This document shows, one piece after another, positions 45,066-55,357 of a DNA stretch of 64,000 nucleotides (position 1 is its first letter; each line of letters opens with the position of its first letter). The position numbers and the translations under genes were made by a program. The notes below the pieces were generated by a model. The model saw nothing but the letters and a program-made list of their open reading frames with translations. It was not told the origin of the DNA and did not search any database. The stretch is from Candidatus Nanopelagicales bacterium (GTDB lineage: Bacteria > Actinomycetota > Actinomycetes > S36-B12): assembly GCA_018401415.1 (NCBI GenBank), contig JAGYKV010000010.1, positions 1-64,000 on the forward strand, given 5' to 3'.

Positions 45066-46148
45066 ATGGATGCGATAACCGTTGTTCTCGCAATTGTTCT
45101 GATCGGTCTCGGGGTTGTGGTGGGTTTCCTCATTGGCCGGGGACGCACAACCGACCCAGGTATTCCGCAATTGGAATCCGGTCTGAATTCCCTCTCCGAT
45201 GCCATCGATCGCATGCACAGTCAGGTCGCGAATAATCAAGCTGCCGGAATAGCTTCGGCCACTGCTTTAAAATCTGAACTCCTCACCTCCCTCGCCCACC
45301 ACACTCAAAATGTCACCACATCTGTGGCTGATGTTCGCCAACAGGCAGCACAACTCACATCCGTTCTGAATAGAAGTAGTGCACGTGGGCGCTGGGGTGA
45401 AATGGAATTGCGACGACTTGTAGAAGCTGCCGGGCTCATGAACCGCGTCCACTTTGTGGAGCAGAGCAGCATTTCCACCGATGCCGGATCCCTTCGCCCT
45501 GATCTGCAGGTGCTACTTGCGGACAACCGCTGCATTTTGGTCGATGCAAAGACGCCCATGGAGAACTACCTAGCCGCAGCCAGCTGTTCAGATTCAACAG
45601 AGCGAGAAAGGCTCATGGTTGAACACTCTAAGTCAGTTGTGTCTCACATTGATCTTCTTAGCCGGAAGGCGTACTCGGCTAACTTCACCGAATCAATTGA
45701 TTTCGTGATCATGTTTCTCCCTTCGGAATCATTATTGGAATCCGCCCTTCAGTATCGCCCCGATCTTCTTGATTACGCCTTCTCCCGCAATATTGTTCCG
45801 GCAACGCCCACCACCCTGTTCGCTCTTTTACGAGGAGTAGGCATGAGTTGGAAAAACAACGAGATGCTTGAACAAGCCCTTGAAATCTCCCAACTATCTA
45901 GGGAGCTTTACACCCGGGTGGACGTTGTTTTTAACCACTTCAACAAATTAGGCAAGTCTCTCCAAGGCGCCGTGACCAATTACAACCACACCGTGCGCTC
46001 CATTGATTCGCGGGTCAGACCCACAGGAGCGAAACTCGCCGAACTCGGTGTACGCACGGAAAAGAATGAGGAACAGTTGACCCAGACTCCAGAAATTGAT
46101 CCCTATATTGCCGAAGTTCCACCGCAACTCAATGCAATAAATGATTAG
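45066..46148 (+). CDS. rmuC: DNA recombination protein RmuC
   Basis: This membrane-anchored, nuclease-like protein limits inversions at short repeats. The 360-residue protein has an N-terminal membrane segment (ITVVLAIVLIGLGVVVGFLI), a coiled coil, and the RmuC core (GRWGEMELRRLVEAAGLMNR, LRPDLQVLLADNRCILVDAK, MFLPSESLLESALQ). ATG 45066 starts just before the membrane segment; the upstream in-frame start at 45009 adds an unlikely peptide. Confidence 0.92.
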   Translation: MDAITVVLAIVLIGLGVVVGFLIGRGRTTDPGIPQLESGLNSLSDAIDRMHSQVANNQAAGIASATALKSELLTSLAHHTQNVTTSVADVRQQAAQLTSVLNRSSARGRWGEMELRRLVEAAGLMNRVHFVEQSSISTDAGSLRPDLQVLLADNRCILVDAKTPMENYLAAASCSDSTERERLMVEHSKSVVSHIDLLSRKAYSANFTESIDFVIMFLPSESLLESALQYRPDLLDYAFSRNIVPATPTTLFALLRGVGMSWKNNEMLEQALEISQLSRELYTRVDVVFNHFNKLGKSLQGAVTNYNHTVRSIDSRVRPTGAKLAELGVRTEKNEEQLTQTPEIDPYIAEVPPQLNAIND

Positions 46149-46159
46149 TCCTAAAAGAG

Positions 46160-46969
46160 ATGACCCCGAAAAGTAGTAACGTGATGCCCGTGAGTCAAGA
46201 CCCACCCCACCAAAACCCGCCGCAGGTTGACGACCCTTATGCATCTCTTTTCCGCCCCGAAGAACCCGTCGTCGGTGCTCAAGGAGACTCACCCTCCGAA
46301 AATGCACCCGCCTCTCGCGCAGAGACCGGTCGAATATTCAAAAGCCAAGGAGTAAGCGGCCATGACGAGGCACTCTTGGCCGTCCCCAATCAGAAGTCAA
46401 CGAAACTGCGAACCTTGGCACGGGATTCCAAGCAGAGCACCGACGTCATCACGATCAACTCAAGTAACTCCGGTGTGGGGGAGGTTTCAGAAATCGCAAT
46501 GCACATGCCAGCACCCGACCTCACCCCCGAAAACCCCGAGCAGTCCCCTCGTGTTCGTCGCCGGAACACTTCGCGCCAACAAGCTTCGGGTAGATCCAGT
46601 TTGATCGATTCACTCAGCACGCCGTGGGTGTACGCCATCACCATTGCTGTCACAGTGATATTCGCCTTGGGCAATGTTTTTCTCTTCGATTCACAGCCGG
46701 GTGCGCTCACCGGAATTGGTCTGTTGGGCGCAACAGTTTTTGTGAGTTTCGCCGTCCGGTCATCTGATGACATTCATGCGGTCTTTGCGCCAGCCATCGC
46801 GTTTTTCATTGTTGCAATTACCGTTGGGCAAATTAATTTTTCAGGATCGGGTCTGATCAACCGGAGTATCGAAGTATTTTTCGTGCTCGGAGAAAACTGG
46901 ATTTGGATTATTGGCTCAACCGTAATCGCACTGACTATTGTCGCTCTGCGACGCAGGTCACTTCGCTGA
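46160..46969 (+). CDS. Membrane protein with disordered N-terminus (DUF6542-like)
   Basis: The 269-residue protein has a polar, Pro/Ser-rich region (about 1-145) followed by four hydrophobic segments (about 153-262). The membrane part ([20 protein letters not shown]) and the place beside ispH and xseA resemble actinobacterial DUF6542 proteins (Rv1111c position). The function is unknown. The start is uncertain: ATG 46160 or ATG 46184. Its end overlaps the ispH end by 12 bases. Confidence 0.65.
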   Translation: MTPKSSNVMPVSQDPPHQNPPQVDDPYASLFRPEEPVVGAQGDSPSENAPASRAETGRIFKSQGVSGHDEALLAVPNQKSTKLRTLARDSKQSTDVITINSSNSGVGEVSEIAMHMPAPDLTPENPEQSPRVRRRNTSRQQASGRSSLIDSLSTPWVYAITIAVTVIFALGNVFLFDSQPGALTGIGLLGATVFVSFAVRSSDDIHAVFAPAIAFFIVAITVGQINFSGSGLINRSIEVFFVLGENWIWIIGSTVIALTIVALRRRSLR

Positions 46970-47920
46970 AGCAGCTTTAATATCCCGACGCAATTCCGGG
47001 GGCAATGCAAACATGAGAGTTTCCTCTGCTGTACGAACTTCTTCCACGGAATCAAACCCACGCTCTTTCAACCACTCTAAAACTTCGACTACCAAAAGCT
47101 CAGGAACCGAAGCGCCACTTGTGACGCCGACCGTCGCTGCGCCATCAATCCATGAGTCTTGTAATTCCCTGAAGCTGTCTACCCGATAGGAAGATTTGGC
47201 ACCCGCATCAAGTGCTACTTCGACGAGTCGAACCGAATTTGATGAATTACCAGAACCTACAACAATGACAATATCGCACTCTGATGCCATTGCCTTCACG
47301 GCCGTTTGGCGGTTCTGGGTGGCATAACAGATGTCGTCACTGGGCGGACTCTGCAAATTGGGGAATCTCTCCTTCAATACTGCGACCGTTTCGAGGGTTT
47401 CATCTACCGAGAGAGTCGTCTGGGACAACCAAATGAGTTTGTCCGGGTTCTCCACCTCAAGTGTGCGAGCACTTTCAGGGTCTTCCACTAATGTGATGGA
47501 ATCGGGGGCTTCACCCGTGGTGCCCACGACTTCTTCGTGGCCGTCGTGGCCAATCAGAATAATGTCGAATCCTTCATTTGCAAAGCGGCGGGCTTCGGCG
47601 TGCACCTTGGTCACGAGCGGACATGTTGCATCGATGGTCTTCAGGTGACGTTCGGCTGCTTCTTCATGCACGATCGGCGCAACGCCATGTGCTGAAAAGA
47701 CCACGGTGGAACCTTCAGGGACTTCTTCGACCTCGTCCACAAAAATCACTCCGCGTTCCTGCAGCGACTCCACCACAAACTTATTGTGGACAATTTCCTT
47801 GCGTACGTAGACGGGTGCACCGTAGAGATCCAAAGCTTTTTCCACGGTCAAAATTGCCCGATCAACACCGGCACAATAACCACGTGGAGCAGCGACCAGA
47901 ACCCTTTTCCCCTCAGACAT
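46958..47920 (-). CDS. ispH: 4-hydroxy-3-methylbut-2-enyl diphosphate reductase IspH
   Basis: This 4Fe-4S enzyme is the last step of the MEP isoprenoid pathway, giving IPP and DMAPP. The 320-residue protein has the three cluster cysteines in [23 protein letters not shown] and [14 protein letters not shown], with VFSAHGVAP and SGASVPE substrate motifs. It supplies precursors for the UppS product made nearby. Confidence 0.97.
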   Translation of the reverse strand: MSEGKRVLVAAPRGYCAGVDRAILTVEKALDLYGAPVYVRKEIVHNKFVVESLQERGVIFVDEVEEVPEGSTVVFSAHGVAPIVHEEAAERHLKTIDATCPLVTKVHAEARRFANEGFDIILIGHDGHEEVVGTTGEAPDSITLVEDPESARTLEVENPDKLIWLSQTTLSVDETLETVAVLKERFPNLQSPPSDDICYATQNRQTAVKAMASECDIVIVVGSGNSSNSVRLVEVALDAGAKSSYRVDSFRELQDSWIDGAATVGVTSGASVPELLVVEVLEWLKERGFDSVEEVRTAEETLMFALPPELRRDIKAASAK

Positions 47921-47966
47921 GGGTCTATCGTAAGCGTTAGGGTTCCACTCCGCTTAGGCTGCGGGA

Positions 47967-49133
47967 GTGGCACTGGAAACTTCAGAGCAATCCCCCGCCC
48001 CCGTACGCGTCATTTCTACGCTGCTTCACGACTACATTGGCAGACTCAGTTCCATTTGGGTTGAAGGTCAGGTCGCCCAATTCAAGCCACGACCGGGAGC
48101 GTCTGTTCAATTCATCACGCTCCGGGATACAGATGCTGAGTTCTCGCTCAAGGTAATGGTGAGTTCAGCACTCGTCGGTGCCATGAACCCACCACTTGCC
48201 GAAGGTCAACGAATTATTATTTACGGCCGCTTTGATTTCTGGGCCAAGCAGGGCTCCCTGCAAATAGTTGCCAAGGAAATACGAGCCGTAGGAATCGGGG
48301 ATCTCCTCGCTCAACTTGAGGCACTCAAAAATAAATTGGCTGCCGAAGGTCTGTTCTCCGCGGATCGTAAAAAGCCGATTCCATTTTTGCCGCGAAGAAT
48401 TGGATTGATCACCGGTCGTCAAAGTGATGCAATGCACGACATTCTGGTCAATACACGGAATCGCTGGCCCGCCGCTGACTTTGAAATTAGAGAGGTTGCG
48501 GTTCAAGGGGTCTCGGCGGTGCCAGAAGTCACTCAAGCACTCACCGAACTTGACTCCCTTGGCCTCGATGTCATTGTGATCGCCCGTGGTGGTGGCAGCC
48601 TTGAAGATCTATTGCCGTTCAGCAATGAGACATTGATCCGCGCCGTTTCTCGAGCCTCGACGCCCATTGTGAGTGCCATTGGCCACGAACAAGACTCACC
48701 CCTATTGGATTTCGTAGCTGACCTCCGTGCATCAACGCCCACCGATGCCGCAAAGAAGATCGTTCCGTCTCTGAAGGAAGAGCAACTACTGATCGAAGAA
48801 TTGCGTCAACGGACCACACGAGCCGTCAACGCTCAACTTGACATCCATTCGATAAAAATCCGTGAGACACGAAAGCGCCTCCAACAGATAGTGATCCATC
48901 TACTGGATTCCGAAGCACGCACAATTGGGCATCTGCGAACTCAGGTGAGGTCTCTCTCACCTGCCGCGACCATGGAACGCGGATACTCAATCGTGTTAAC
49001 TGCAGCAGGTGAGATCGTTCGCGAGGAAACCCAAGTAGCAATCGGCGGGATAATGGATATTCGCATTGCGCACGGGCGACTACGGGCTTTAAGAGTCGAG
49101 CCACACCAAGCCGAGGAAGGAAGCAATGCCTAA
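47967..49133 (+). CDS. xseA: Exodeoxyribonuclease VII large subunit
   Basis: This is the catalytic subunit of ExoVII, degrading single-stranded DNA. The 388-residue protein has an N-terminal OB fold (SSIWVEGQVAQFKPRPGA) and the catalytic core (RIGLITGRQSDAMHDILVNT, IARGGGSLEDLLPFSNE, VSAIGHEQDSPLLDFVADLR), then a coiled-coil region. The start is GTG 47967. It overlaps xseB by eight bases. Confidence 0.95.
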   Translation: MALETSEQSPAPVRVISTLLHDYIGRLSSIWVEGQVAQFKPRPGASVQFITLRDTDAEFSLKVMVSSALVGAMNPPLAEGQRIIIYGRFDFWAKQGSLQIVAKEIRAVGIGDLLAQLEALKNKLAAEGLFSADRKKPIPFLPRRIGLITGRQSDAMHDILVNTRNRWPAADFEIREVAVQGVSAVPEVTQALTELDSLGLDVIVIARGGGSLEDLLPFSNETLIRAVSRASTPIVSAIGHEQDSPLLDFVADLRASTPTDAAKKIVPSLKEEQLLIEELRQRTTRAVNAQLDIHSIKIRETRKRLQQIVIHLLDSEARTIGHLRTQVRSLSPAATMERGYSIVLTAAGEIVREETQVAIGGIMDIRIAHGRLRALRVEPHQAEEGSNA

Positions 49134-49353
49134 AAAGAATGAAGATGAGACATCCGATGCCCAGGCACTGGGATATGAACAAGCACGTGACCGGTTGGCC
49201 AACATTGCTTCCCAATTGGAACGCGGCAACCTCAGTTTAGAAGAATCCCTCGCACTGTGGGAGCAGGGCGAGAAGCTTGCTGATATCTGTGAAGAGTGGC
49301 TCACAAACGCTCGCGGACGAATCAACCCCACCGATCAACTCGCCGAGGATTAA
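49126..49353 (+). CDS. xseB: Exodeoxyribonuclease VII small subunit
   Basis: The 75-residue helical subunit has the family pattern YEQARDRLANIASQLERGNL, SLEESLALWEQGEKLADICE. Its ATG lies inside the xseA end (eight-base overlap), so subunit synthesis is coupled. Its TAA shares a TTAA palindrome with the stop of the convergent DUF4245 gene. Confidence 0.95.
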   Translation: MPKKNEDETSDAQALGYEQARDRLANIASQLERGNLSLEESLALWEQGEKLADICEEWLTNARGRINPTDQLAED

Positions 49354-49910
49354 TCCACCAAGGTTTCAATTGCTGGCGAGAGTGATTGCACCGCTTCAGT
49401 AAGTTCCAATTCGGTCCCGGTACCTTGAACAATTGTCGTGACACCATCGACCACACCGACTAATGAGTCACCTGACTCAGCGGTGAAGAACTGCCACTGC
49501 TGGCCGCCGATATCAACTACAGCGGTAATTTCACCGTTTCCTGTTTCCTTTTGAAGAAAAAGCGGATCACTTGCAACTGATTGAGTTATCTCCAGATATT
49601 GATCACCTTCGGTGACATAGCCCACGTGCCACACTGCAATGTCTCCTGACTCTTCGGTGGGCTCCCATCGAACACTTGTTGGCCGCAAACCCACAAGAGT
49701 GGGCACAAGTACCGGGTAATCGGCTTGGGAACTCGCCACGATCACGAGCGGACTAATATCAACAACTCGGACCGGATCAGGGTCAGGGCGCCAGGTCACG
49801 AGTAAAAGCGCACCCACCACGGCGAGAACAACGGCCATGGATCGGATCATGTCCCCCACGGTTTGTTTCATGCGGGCATTGGGCTTTCCGGTTGGCTGTG
49901 GATCACTCAC
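49350..49910 (-). CDS. DUF4245 membrane-anchored protein
   Basis: The 186-residue protein has a membrane segment near residues 22-42 and an extracellular beta-rich domain ([40 protein letters not shown]). It matches actinobacterial DUF4245 in plan and in its position next to glpX (Rv1100 type). The function is unknown. It is divergent from glpX. Confidence 0.88.
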   Translation of the reverse strand: MSDPQPTGKPNARMKQTVGDMIRSMAVVLAVVGALLLVTWRPDPDPVRVVDISPLVIVASSQADYPVLVPTLVGLRPTSVRWEPTEESGDIAVWHVGYVTEGDQYLEITQSVASDPLFLQKETGNGEITAVVDIGGQQWQFFTAESGDSLVGVVDGVTTIVQGTGTELELTEAVQSLSPAIETLVD

Positions 49911-49969
49911 CCCCTAATAATGGAGTATTTACCCGCCACCGGCACTTTGACCACCGATACGCTCAACCC

Positions 49970-50989
49970 ATGACGCCACCGCTGCATGAGTCACACCCTG
50001 AAGTTCCCGAAAGAAATTTGGCCATGGAATTGGTGCGGGTGACCGAAGCCGCCGCCATGGCTGCGGCTCGCTGGGTGGGGCGCGGTGACAAAAATGGTGC
50101 CGATGGTGCCGCTGTCAATGCCATGCGAACATTGATCAGCAGTGTTTCCATGAACGGAATAGTGGTCATTGGCGAGGGCGAAAAGGACGAAGCCCCCATG
50201 CTTTTCAATGGTGAACGGGTGGGCGATGGCTCGGGAGCATCTGCCGATGTTGCCGTCGATCCCATCGATGGCACAACGCTTGCGGCCAAAGGTATGCCGA
50301 ATGCAATTTCGGTCATTGCCGTTGCTGAGCGCGGATCAATGTTTGACCCAAGCGCTGTTTTCTACATGAAAAAATTGGTTGTCGGCCCAGAGTCCGTCGG
50401 AAAAGTGGATATCGATGCCCCTACAGCTTGGAACCTGGAGCAGGTAGCTCGCGCAAAGGGTGAATCAGTCGCGGATCTCACCGTATGCCTATTGGACCGT
50501 CCACGTCATGACTCCTTGGCCCAAGAGATTCGTGACGCTGGTGCGCGGATCAAATTTATTACCGATGGCGATGTCGCCGGCGCTGTCATGGCTGCGCGGG
50601 ACGGTACGGGGGTGGACATTCTCATGGGCATTGGAGGTACTCCGGAGGGCATTATTACCGCGTGTGCCATTACCTGCTTGGGTGGCGAGATTCAAGGAAA
50701 ATTGTGGCCCGTTGATGAATCCGAGAAAATCAAGGCTCTTGAAGCGGGACATGATTTAGATCGGGTTCTCACCACCACCGACCTTGTCACCGGAGATAAT
50801 AACTTTTTCTGCGCTACCGGCATCACAGATGGGGAACTCCTTGAAGGCGTGAGGTATACACCACATGGCCCAACAACTCATTCAATTGTCATGCGCAGCA
50901 AGAGCGGGACCATCCGCGAGGTCAAAAGCGAACACCGCATTGCCAAGTTGTCGCGCTACTCGGCAGTGGACTTCACGGGAAATCGGTGA
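49970..50989 (+). CDS. glpX: Class II fructose-1,6-bisphosphatase GlpX
   Basis: This gluconeogenic phosphatase acts on fructose-1,6-bisphosphate. The 339-residue protein shows the metal-site motifs [15 protein letters not shown] and [16 protein letters not shown], and [18 protein letters not shown] 49970 is preferred to the in-frame start at 49892, which would overlap the divergent gene. It is followed after three bases by the amylosucrase gene, then fumarase, so a carbon-metabolism operon is likely. Confidence 0.95.
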   Translation: MTPPLHESHPEVPERNLAMELVRVTEAAAMAAARWVGRGDKNGADGAAVNAMRTLISSVSMNGIVVIGEGEKDEAPMLFNGERVGDGSGASADVAVDPIDGTTLAAKGMPNAISVIAVAERGSMFDPSAVFYMKKLVVGPESVGKVDIDAPTAWNLEQVARAKGESVADLTVCLLDRPRHDSLAQEIRDAGARIKFITDGDVAGAVMAARDGTGVDILMGIGGTPEGIITACAITCLGGEIQGKLWPVDESEKIKALEAGHDLDRVLTTTDLVTGDNNFFCATGITDGELLEGVRYTPHGPTTHSIVMRSKSGTIREVKSEHRIAKLSRYSAVDFTGNR

Positions 50990-50992
50990 TTC

Positions 50993-52846
50993 GTGCCCGA
51001 GGACTTTGTCTCAAGATTGGCCCGCTTCGGCCCAGATATCCACTCTGGGTTATCTGATCTCTACTGCGAAAATCTGGATGCCATTTATGCACGGGTGATT
51101 GCTCTAGCCCAGTCAACGCATGCTGCTCGCAGTAAGGCACTCAAGCAGAGGGATGCGGATCAACCCGCGGACTGGTTTCAAAGCGAGAAAGCGATTGGGT
51201 ACGTTGCCTACGCGGATCGATTTGCCGGCAACCTTAAAGGCGTCAAAAAGAAGATTCCCTATTTAAAGGCTCTCGGTGTGACGTATCTCCACCTCATGCC
51301 ACTGCTCAACCCACGACCCGGTGAAAACGACGGAGGGTATGCGGTCATGGATTTTCGCAGTATTGCTCCTTCTTTGGGATCAATGCGTGATCTAGCCTCA
51401 CTCGCAACTGCGCTGCATAGCAACAATATTTCTCTCACCATCGATTTGGTGCTCAACCATGTTGCCATGGAGCATGAGTGGGCGGTTCGGGCTCGTGAGG
51501 GCGATCCGATCTACCGTGACTACTTCTACGTGTATCCGGATCGTGAAGTTCCTGACCAATTCGAGCAATCACTTCCTGAAGTTTTCCCAGATTTCGCACC
51601 AGGCAATTTCACGTGGGATGAAGACCTCAATGGTTGGTTATGGACAACTTTCAATTCTTATCAGTGGGATATGAATTGGGCTAACCCCCAGGTGCTTCTG
51701 GAATTTCTGGACATCATCGGCTTCCTGGGAAATCAAGGCGTTGATTGTCTGCGCCTCGATGCTATCGCGTTTCTGTGGAAGAGACTCGGAACTTCAAGCC
51801 AAAATCAATCAGAAGTCCACAGCATTACTCAGGTACTCCGCGCCTTCACAAAAATTGTGGCTCCATCCATGATTTTCCAAGCCGAGGCGATTGTCGGACC
51901 AAGTGATGTGGGCGCATATCTCGGGGAAGGTCGGTTCACCGGAAAAGTAAGTGACATCGCCTATCACAATTCACTGATGGTTCAAATTTGGTCCGCGTTC
52001 GCTGCTCGGGACGCACGACTGATGTCGGTTGCTCTCAATAGATTTGCTGAATTGCCACCCCACACAGCGTGGACCACCTACCTGCGCTGTCATGATGACA
52101 TCGGTTGGGCAATCGATGATTCGGATGCCGACTCGCTCGGTTGGAGCGGATTCGGCCACCGATCATTTCTCGCCGACTATTACAGCGGAATATTCCATGG
52201 CTCACCTTCGCGCGGGGTTGTTTTTCAGGAAAATCCAGCAACTGGCGACCGTCGCATTTCGGGAAGTGCTGCCAGCCTTGCGGGAATTGAGTCGGCACTG
52301 GAAATCTCCGATCCCCTGCGGCGGCAACAGTTGGTCGATTCGGCGATTGATCGCATCTCGTGCGGGTACGCAATTGTCTTCGGATTTGGTGGGCTCCCCC
52401 TGATTTATATGGGAGATGAGTGGGGGCTTCTCAACGATTACACCTATACCGAGCGGCCACTCGAATCACCCGATAACCGGTGGATTCATCGACCATTCAT
52501 GCCCGATTTCGAAGCTCTCAATGCGGAACATAGGAAGATCGCCCAAGAGCTTTCGGCTCGCATCACCCGCCTATCTGTGGCCCGAGCCGCACTGCCTCAA
52601 CTTCACGCCTCTCAGAAATCGGTCGTTCTCACAACATCGCACATTGCCGTATTCATGGTCGTTCGAGAAGGTGAACGCGGATCTCTCCTGCAGGTGTACA
52701 ACGTCAGCCCTGATCCCGCCACCATATCGGGCCATGAATTCCCGTGGAAACCTCAGAGTATTGATCTCATAACTGGAAATTCCGTGGAACTCGGTGACCA
52801 AATCCACATCCCGGCATTTGGCCATTGGTGGTTATTACCTCGATAG
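50993..52846 (+). CDS. Amylosucrase-type GH13 enzyme
   Basis: The 617-residue protein resembles amylosucrase/sucrose hydrolase (GH13 subfamily 4), which splits sucrose and can extend alpha-glucans. Motifs: an N-terminal helical domain, VTYLHLMPLLNPRPGENDGG, IDLVLNHVAMEHEWA, the nucleophile in DCLRLDAIAF, the acid/base Glu in IFQAEAIVGP and the LRCHDDIGWAI signature special to amylosucrases. No signal peptide is present, so it acts in the cytosol. The start is GTG 50993, three bases after the glpX stop. In mycobacteria glpX and fum are direct neighbours, so this gene is an insertion between them. Confidence 0.87.
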   Translation: MPEDFVSRLARFGPDIHSGLSDLYCENLDAIYARVIALAQSTHAARSKALKQRDADQPADWFQSEKAIGYVAYADRFAGNLKGVKKKIPYLKALGVTYLHLMPLLNPRPGENDGGYAVMDFRSIAPSLGSMRDLASLATALHSNNISLTIDLVLNHVAMEHEWAVRAREGDPIYRDYFYVYPDREVPDQFEQSLPEVFPDFAPGNFTWDEDLNGWLWTTFNSYQWDMNWANPQVLLEFLDIIGFLGNQGVDCLRLDAIAFLWKRLGTSSQNQSEVHSITQVLRAFTKIVAPSMIFQAEAIVGPSDVGAYLGEGRFTGKVSDIAYHNSLMVQIWSAFAARDARLMSVALNRFAELPPHTAWTTYLRCHDDIGWAIDDSDADSLGWSGFGHRSFLADYYSGIFHGSPSRGVVFQENPATGDRRISGSAASLAGIESALEISDPLRRQQLVDSAIDRISCGYAIVFGFGGLPLIYMGDEWGLLNDYTYTERPLESPDNRWIHRPFMPDFEALNAEHRKIAQELSARITRLSVARAALPQLHASQKSVVLTTSHIAVFMVVREGERGSLLQVYNVSPDPATISGHEFPWKPQSIDLITGNSVELGDQIHIPAFGHWWLLPR

Positions 52847-52863
52847 AGTTCTAGGCTGATCAC

Positions 52864-54522
52864 GTGAGCCAATTTTTTTATCAAGACATGCTTCCCCTTG
52901 CCGATGACACCACCGAGTACCGCCTGCTCTTCACTGAAGGAATTGAGACGGTCCAACTGGGTGATCGTGAATTCCTCACAATCGAACCAAAAGTCCTCAC
53001 CGATCTCACCTTCACGGCAATGCGAGATATTTCCCATTTGCTCCGACCCGCTCATTTAGCACAGCTCCGGATGATTATCGATGATCCAGAATCCAGCCCG
53101 AATGATCGATTCGTGGCCTTGGATCTACTCAAGAATGCCAACATTGCCGCGGGTGGGATTCTCCCCATGTGTCAAGACACCGGAACCGCCATCATCATGG
53201 GCAAACGCGGGCAACATGTCCTCACCACAGGCAATGACTCTGAAGATATTTCACGTGGCGTGTATAACGCCTTCACTCAACTTAATCTTCGCTATTCCCA
53301 ACTCTCGCCGCTGTCCATGTGGGAGGAACGAAATACTGGGACAAACCTTCCTGCTCAGATTGAGTTATATTCGAGTCCCGAAAAATCAATGTCATATGAA
53401 TTTCTCTTTATGGCCAAAGGTGGAGGAAGCGCAAATAAGAGTTTCTTGTACCAAGAGACGACCGCCCTCCTCAATCCGGCAAAATTTGAAGCGTTCCTCG
53501 ATGAAAAACTTCGGAGTATTGGGACGGCCGCATGCCCGCCCTACCACCTCGCAATTGTGGTGGGTGGAACCAGTGCCGAGTTCGCTTTGAAAACAGCGAA
53601 ACTCGCATCAGCTCATTACCTGGACGGACTACCGGTTCACGGATCCGACCAAGGTCACGGCTATCGAGATCTGGCCATGGAACAAGAAGTGCATCGCATG
53701 ACTCAAAACTTTGGAATCGGAGCTCAATTCGGCGGAAAATACTTCTGCCACGATGTACGCGTTATTCGTTTACCCCGCCACGGGGCATCTCTTCCCGTTG
53801 CCATTGCGGTGTCCTGCTCGGCCGACCGCCAAGCCAAAGCAAAGATTACTCCCACGGGTGTCTATCTCGAGAAACTGGAAACAGACCCCGCACACTTTTT
53901 ACCCGAGATTACCGACGACCACCTCGATGACGATGTTATTCACATCAATCTGGATCGCCCGATGCAGGAAGTGCGTCAGCAACTCAGTGAGTTACCCATT
54001 CGCGCTCGCGTGTCTCTCACCGGATCGTTAGTTGTTGCTCGAGATCTGGCTCACGCACGAATCAAAGCCGCATTGGATCGGGGTGAGCCCATGCCGCAGT
54101 ACATGCAGGATCACGCCGTGTATTACGCGGGCCCTGCTAAAACACCACAAGGTATGGCTTCGGGTTCATTCGGCCCCACCACCGCTGGACGAATGGACAC
54201 ATATGTGGATCAATTCCAAAAGGCCGGTGGTTCCCTTGTGATGTTGGCAAAAGGGAATCGCAGCAACGCTGTGACTCAAGCGTGTAAAGACAACGGTGGC
54301 TTTTATCTAGGGTCAATCGGCGGTCCGGCTGCCCGCCTTGCTCAAGACAACATCACAAAAGTCGAAGTTTTGGATTTCCCGGAATTGGGCATGGAAGCTG
54401 TTTGGAAAATTGAAGTCAAGGATTTTCCGGCATTTATTGTGGTAGATGACAAGGGAAATGATTTCTTTGCCGAGACACTCAGACCAATTGCAGCGAACAT
54501 TCCCGTCGGACCACCACGCTAG
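52864..54522 (+). CDS. fum: Class I fumarate hydratase (iron-sulfur)
   Basis: This 4Fe-4S enzyme converts fumarate to malate. The 552-residue protein contains the fused alpha and beta regions: [32 protein letters not shown] and [20 protein letters not shown] with probable cluster cysteines, and GASGTT-like beta motifs ([33 protein letters not shown]). The start is GTG 52864. It follows amylosucrase by 17 bases in the same operon. Confidence 0.95.
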   Translation: MSQFFYQDMLPLADDTTEYRLLFTEGIETVQLGDREFLTIEPKVLTDLTFTAMRDISHLLRPAHLAQLRMIIDDPESSPNDRFVALDLLKNANIAAGGILPMCQDTGTAIIMGKRGQHVLTTGNDSEDISRGVYNAFTQLNLRYSQLSPLSMWEERNTGTNLPAQIELYSSPEKSMSYEFLFMAKGGGSANKSFLYQETTALLNPAKFEAFLDEKLRSIGTAACPPYHLAIVVGGTSAEFALKTAKLASAHYLDGLPVHGSDQGHGYRDLAMEQEVHRMTQNFGIGAQFGGKYFCHDVRVIRLPRHGASLPVAIAVSCSADRQAKAKITPTGVYLEKLETDPAHFLPEITDDHLDDDVIHINLDRPMQEVRQQLSELPIRARVSLTGSLVVARDLAHARIKAALDRGEPMPQYMQDHAVYYAGPAKTPQGMASGSFGPTTAGRMDTYVDQFQKAGGSLVMLAKGNRSNAVTQACKDNGGFYLGSIGGPAARLAQDNITKVEVLDFPELGMEAVWKIEVKDFPAFIVVDDKGNDFFAETLRPIAANIPVGPPR

Positions 54523-54537
54523 AAATTCCAAACCCCA

Positions 54538-55161
54538 CTAGCAGGAACGGCTTCCGCCGCGCCAATGATGCGATCCGCGTCCGTTTGCCCAAATGGTCCA
54601 GAACGCTCGATCCTGCCAATAGCGATTCCATTGATTCATGGGCTTTGTGCGCAACTCCTGAACAAGATCGACTCCCGCGTCGCCCATCTCTTTTTTGACT
54701 TCCGCCTGCATCATCCAGGATGCTCCTCGCGCCAAAGCATTGGAAAACTGATAGGTGCCTCGATACAACCCGCCGGCACTCACTGCTCGGTAATTGTGAT
54801 GGGCTTCCCGTTTGGCAATACAGCGTCGACGTTCCTCTTTAGCCGGCATAAACCACTTACCTCGGTACAGGCTGGGTTTAAACCCTTTGAGGTCTCTGGA
54901 ATCCTCAGAACCGAAAGCGTGAGCGGTCTCAATTGCAATGCGAAGTTGACGCTCATTGTCCCCGTCACCGCCAATCTCACCAATGCCTTCGTTTCCGGCA
55001 TCACCTTCGGGAATTACTTCATCTTCGGCAATTTCTGAACTCGGCTCTGCTTCATTCGCATTCGCCGAGAAAGATGCGGTGGTCGTGACGGACAGTGCGA
55101 GTGCCCCTGCGAGCGAAAGTGTGAGAATTCGTTTCGTGACTAATCGCAACAATGACTCCAC
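54538..55161 (-). CDS. Secreted transglycosylase-like (Rpf-like fold) protein
   Basis: The 207-residue secreted protein has a signal peptide (about 1-35, ending ANA), an acidic linker (about 36-80) and a C-terminal lysozyme-like domain with RRRCIAKREAHHNYRAVSAG (probable catalytic Glu in REA), GLYRGTYQFSNALARGASWM and WANGRGSHHWRGGSRSC. This pattern is that of small actinobacterial transglycosylase-family proteins. A conserved Cys pair, near residue 113 and at the end, may form a disulfide. A CRP/GlxR-like site lies upstream. Confidence 0.8.
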   Translation of the reverse strand: MESLLRLVTKRILTLSLAGALALSVTTTASFSANANEAEPSSEIAEDEVIPEGDAGNEGIGEIGGDGDNERQLRIAIETAHAFGSEDSRDLKGFKPSLYRGKWFMPAKEERRRCIAKREAHHNYRAVSAGGLYRGTYQFSNALARGASWMMQAEVKKEMGDAGVDLVQELRTKPMNQWNRYWQDRAFWTIWANGRGSHHWRGGSRSC

Positions 55162-55323
55162 CTCCGTTTCATTTGCCCAACCCGGTGACCAATATCCGTC
55201 CTCTACCGTGCCTTAAAGTCGCGGTATTGTCACATTTTTTGAGGGTGGCGCTGCTCACTTTTCTGGTCAATGACGGCACTTTGACCGGTATTTATGGGGA
55301 ATGTGTGGATGCGCGGATAAAAA

Positions 55324-55339
55324 TGTGATCTACGTCATA
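55324..55339 (-). promoter_or_regulatory. CRP/GlxR-like binding site upstream of the transglycosylase-like gene
   Basis: On the minus strand TATGACGTAGATCACA matches the mycobacterial CRP (Rv3676)/corynebacterial GlxR consensus TGTGANNTAGNTCACA at every defined base except the second. It is 163 bases upstream of the gene start. rpf-type genes in mycobacteria and corynebacteria are known targets of these regulators. Confidence 0.5.
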
Positions 55340-55357
55340 TTTAAGAAAATATCCTAT

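Noticed and set aside
55162..55357. Possible c-di-AMP (ydaO) riboswitch before the transglycosylase-like gene
   Set aside because: Such riboswitches are known before wall-lytic genes in Actinobacteria, but the conserved G-rich segments could not be found here; only a 6-base hairpin (55265-55286) is seen.
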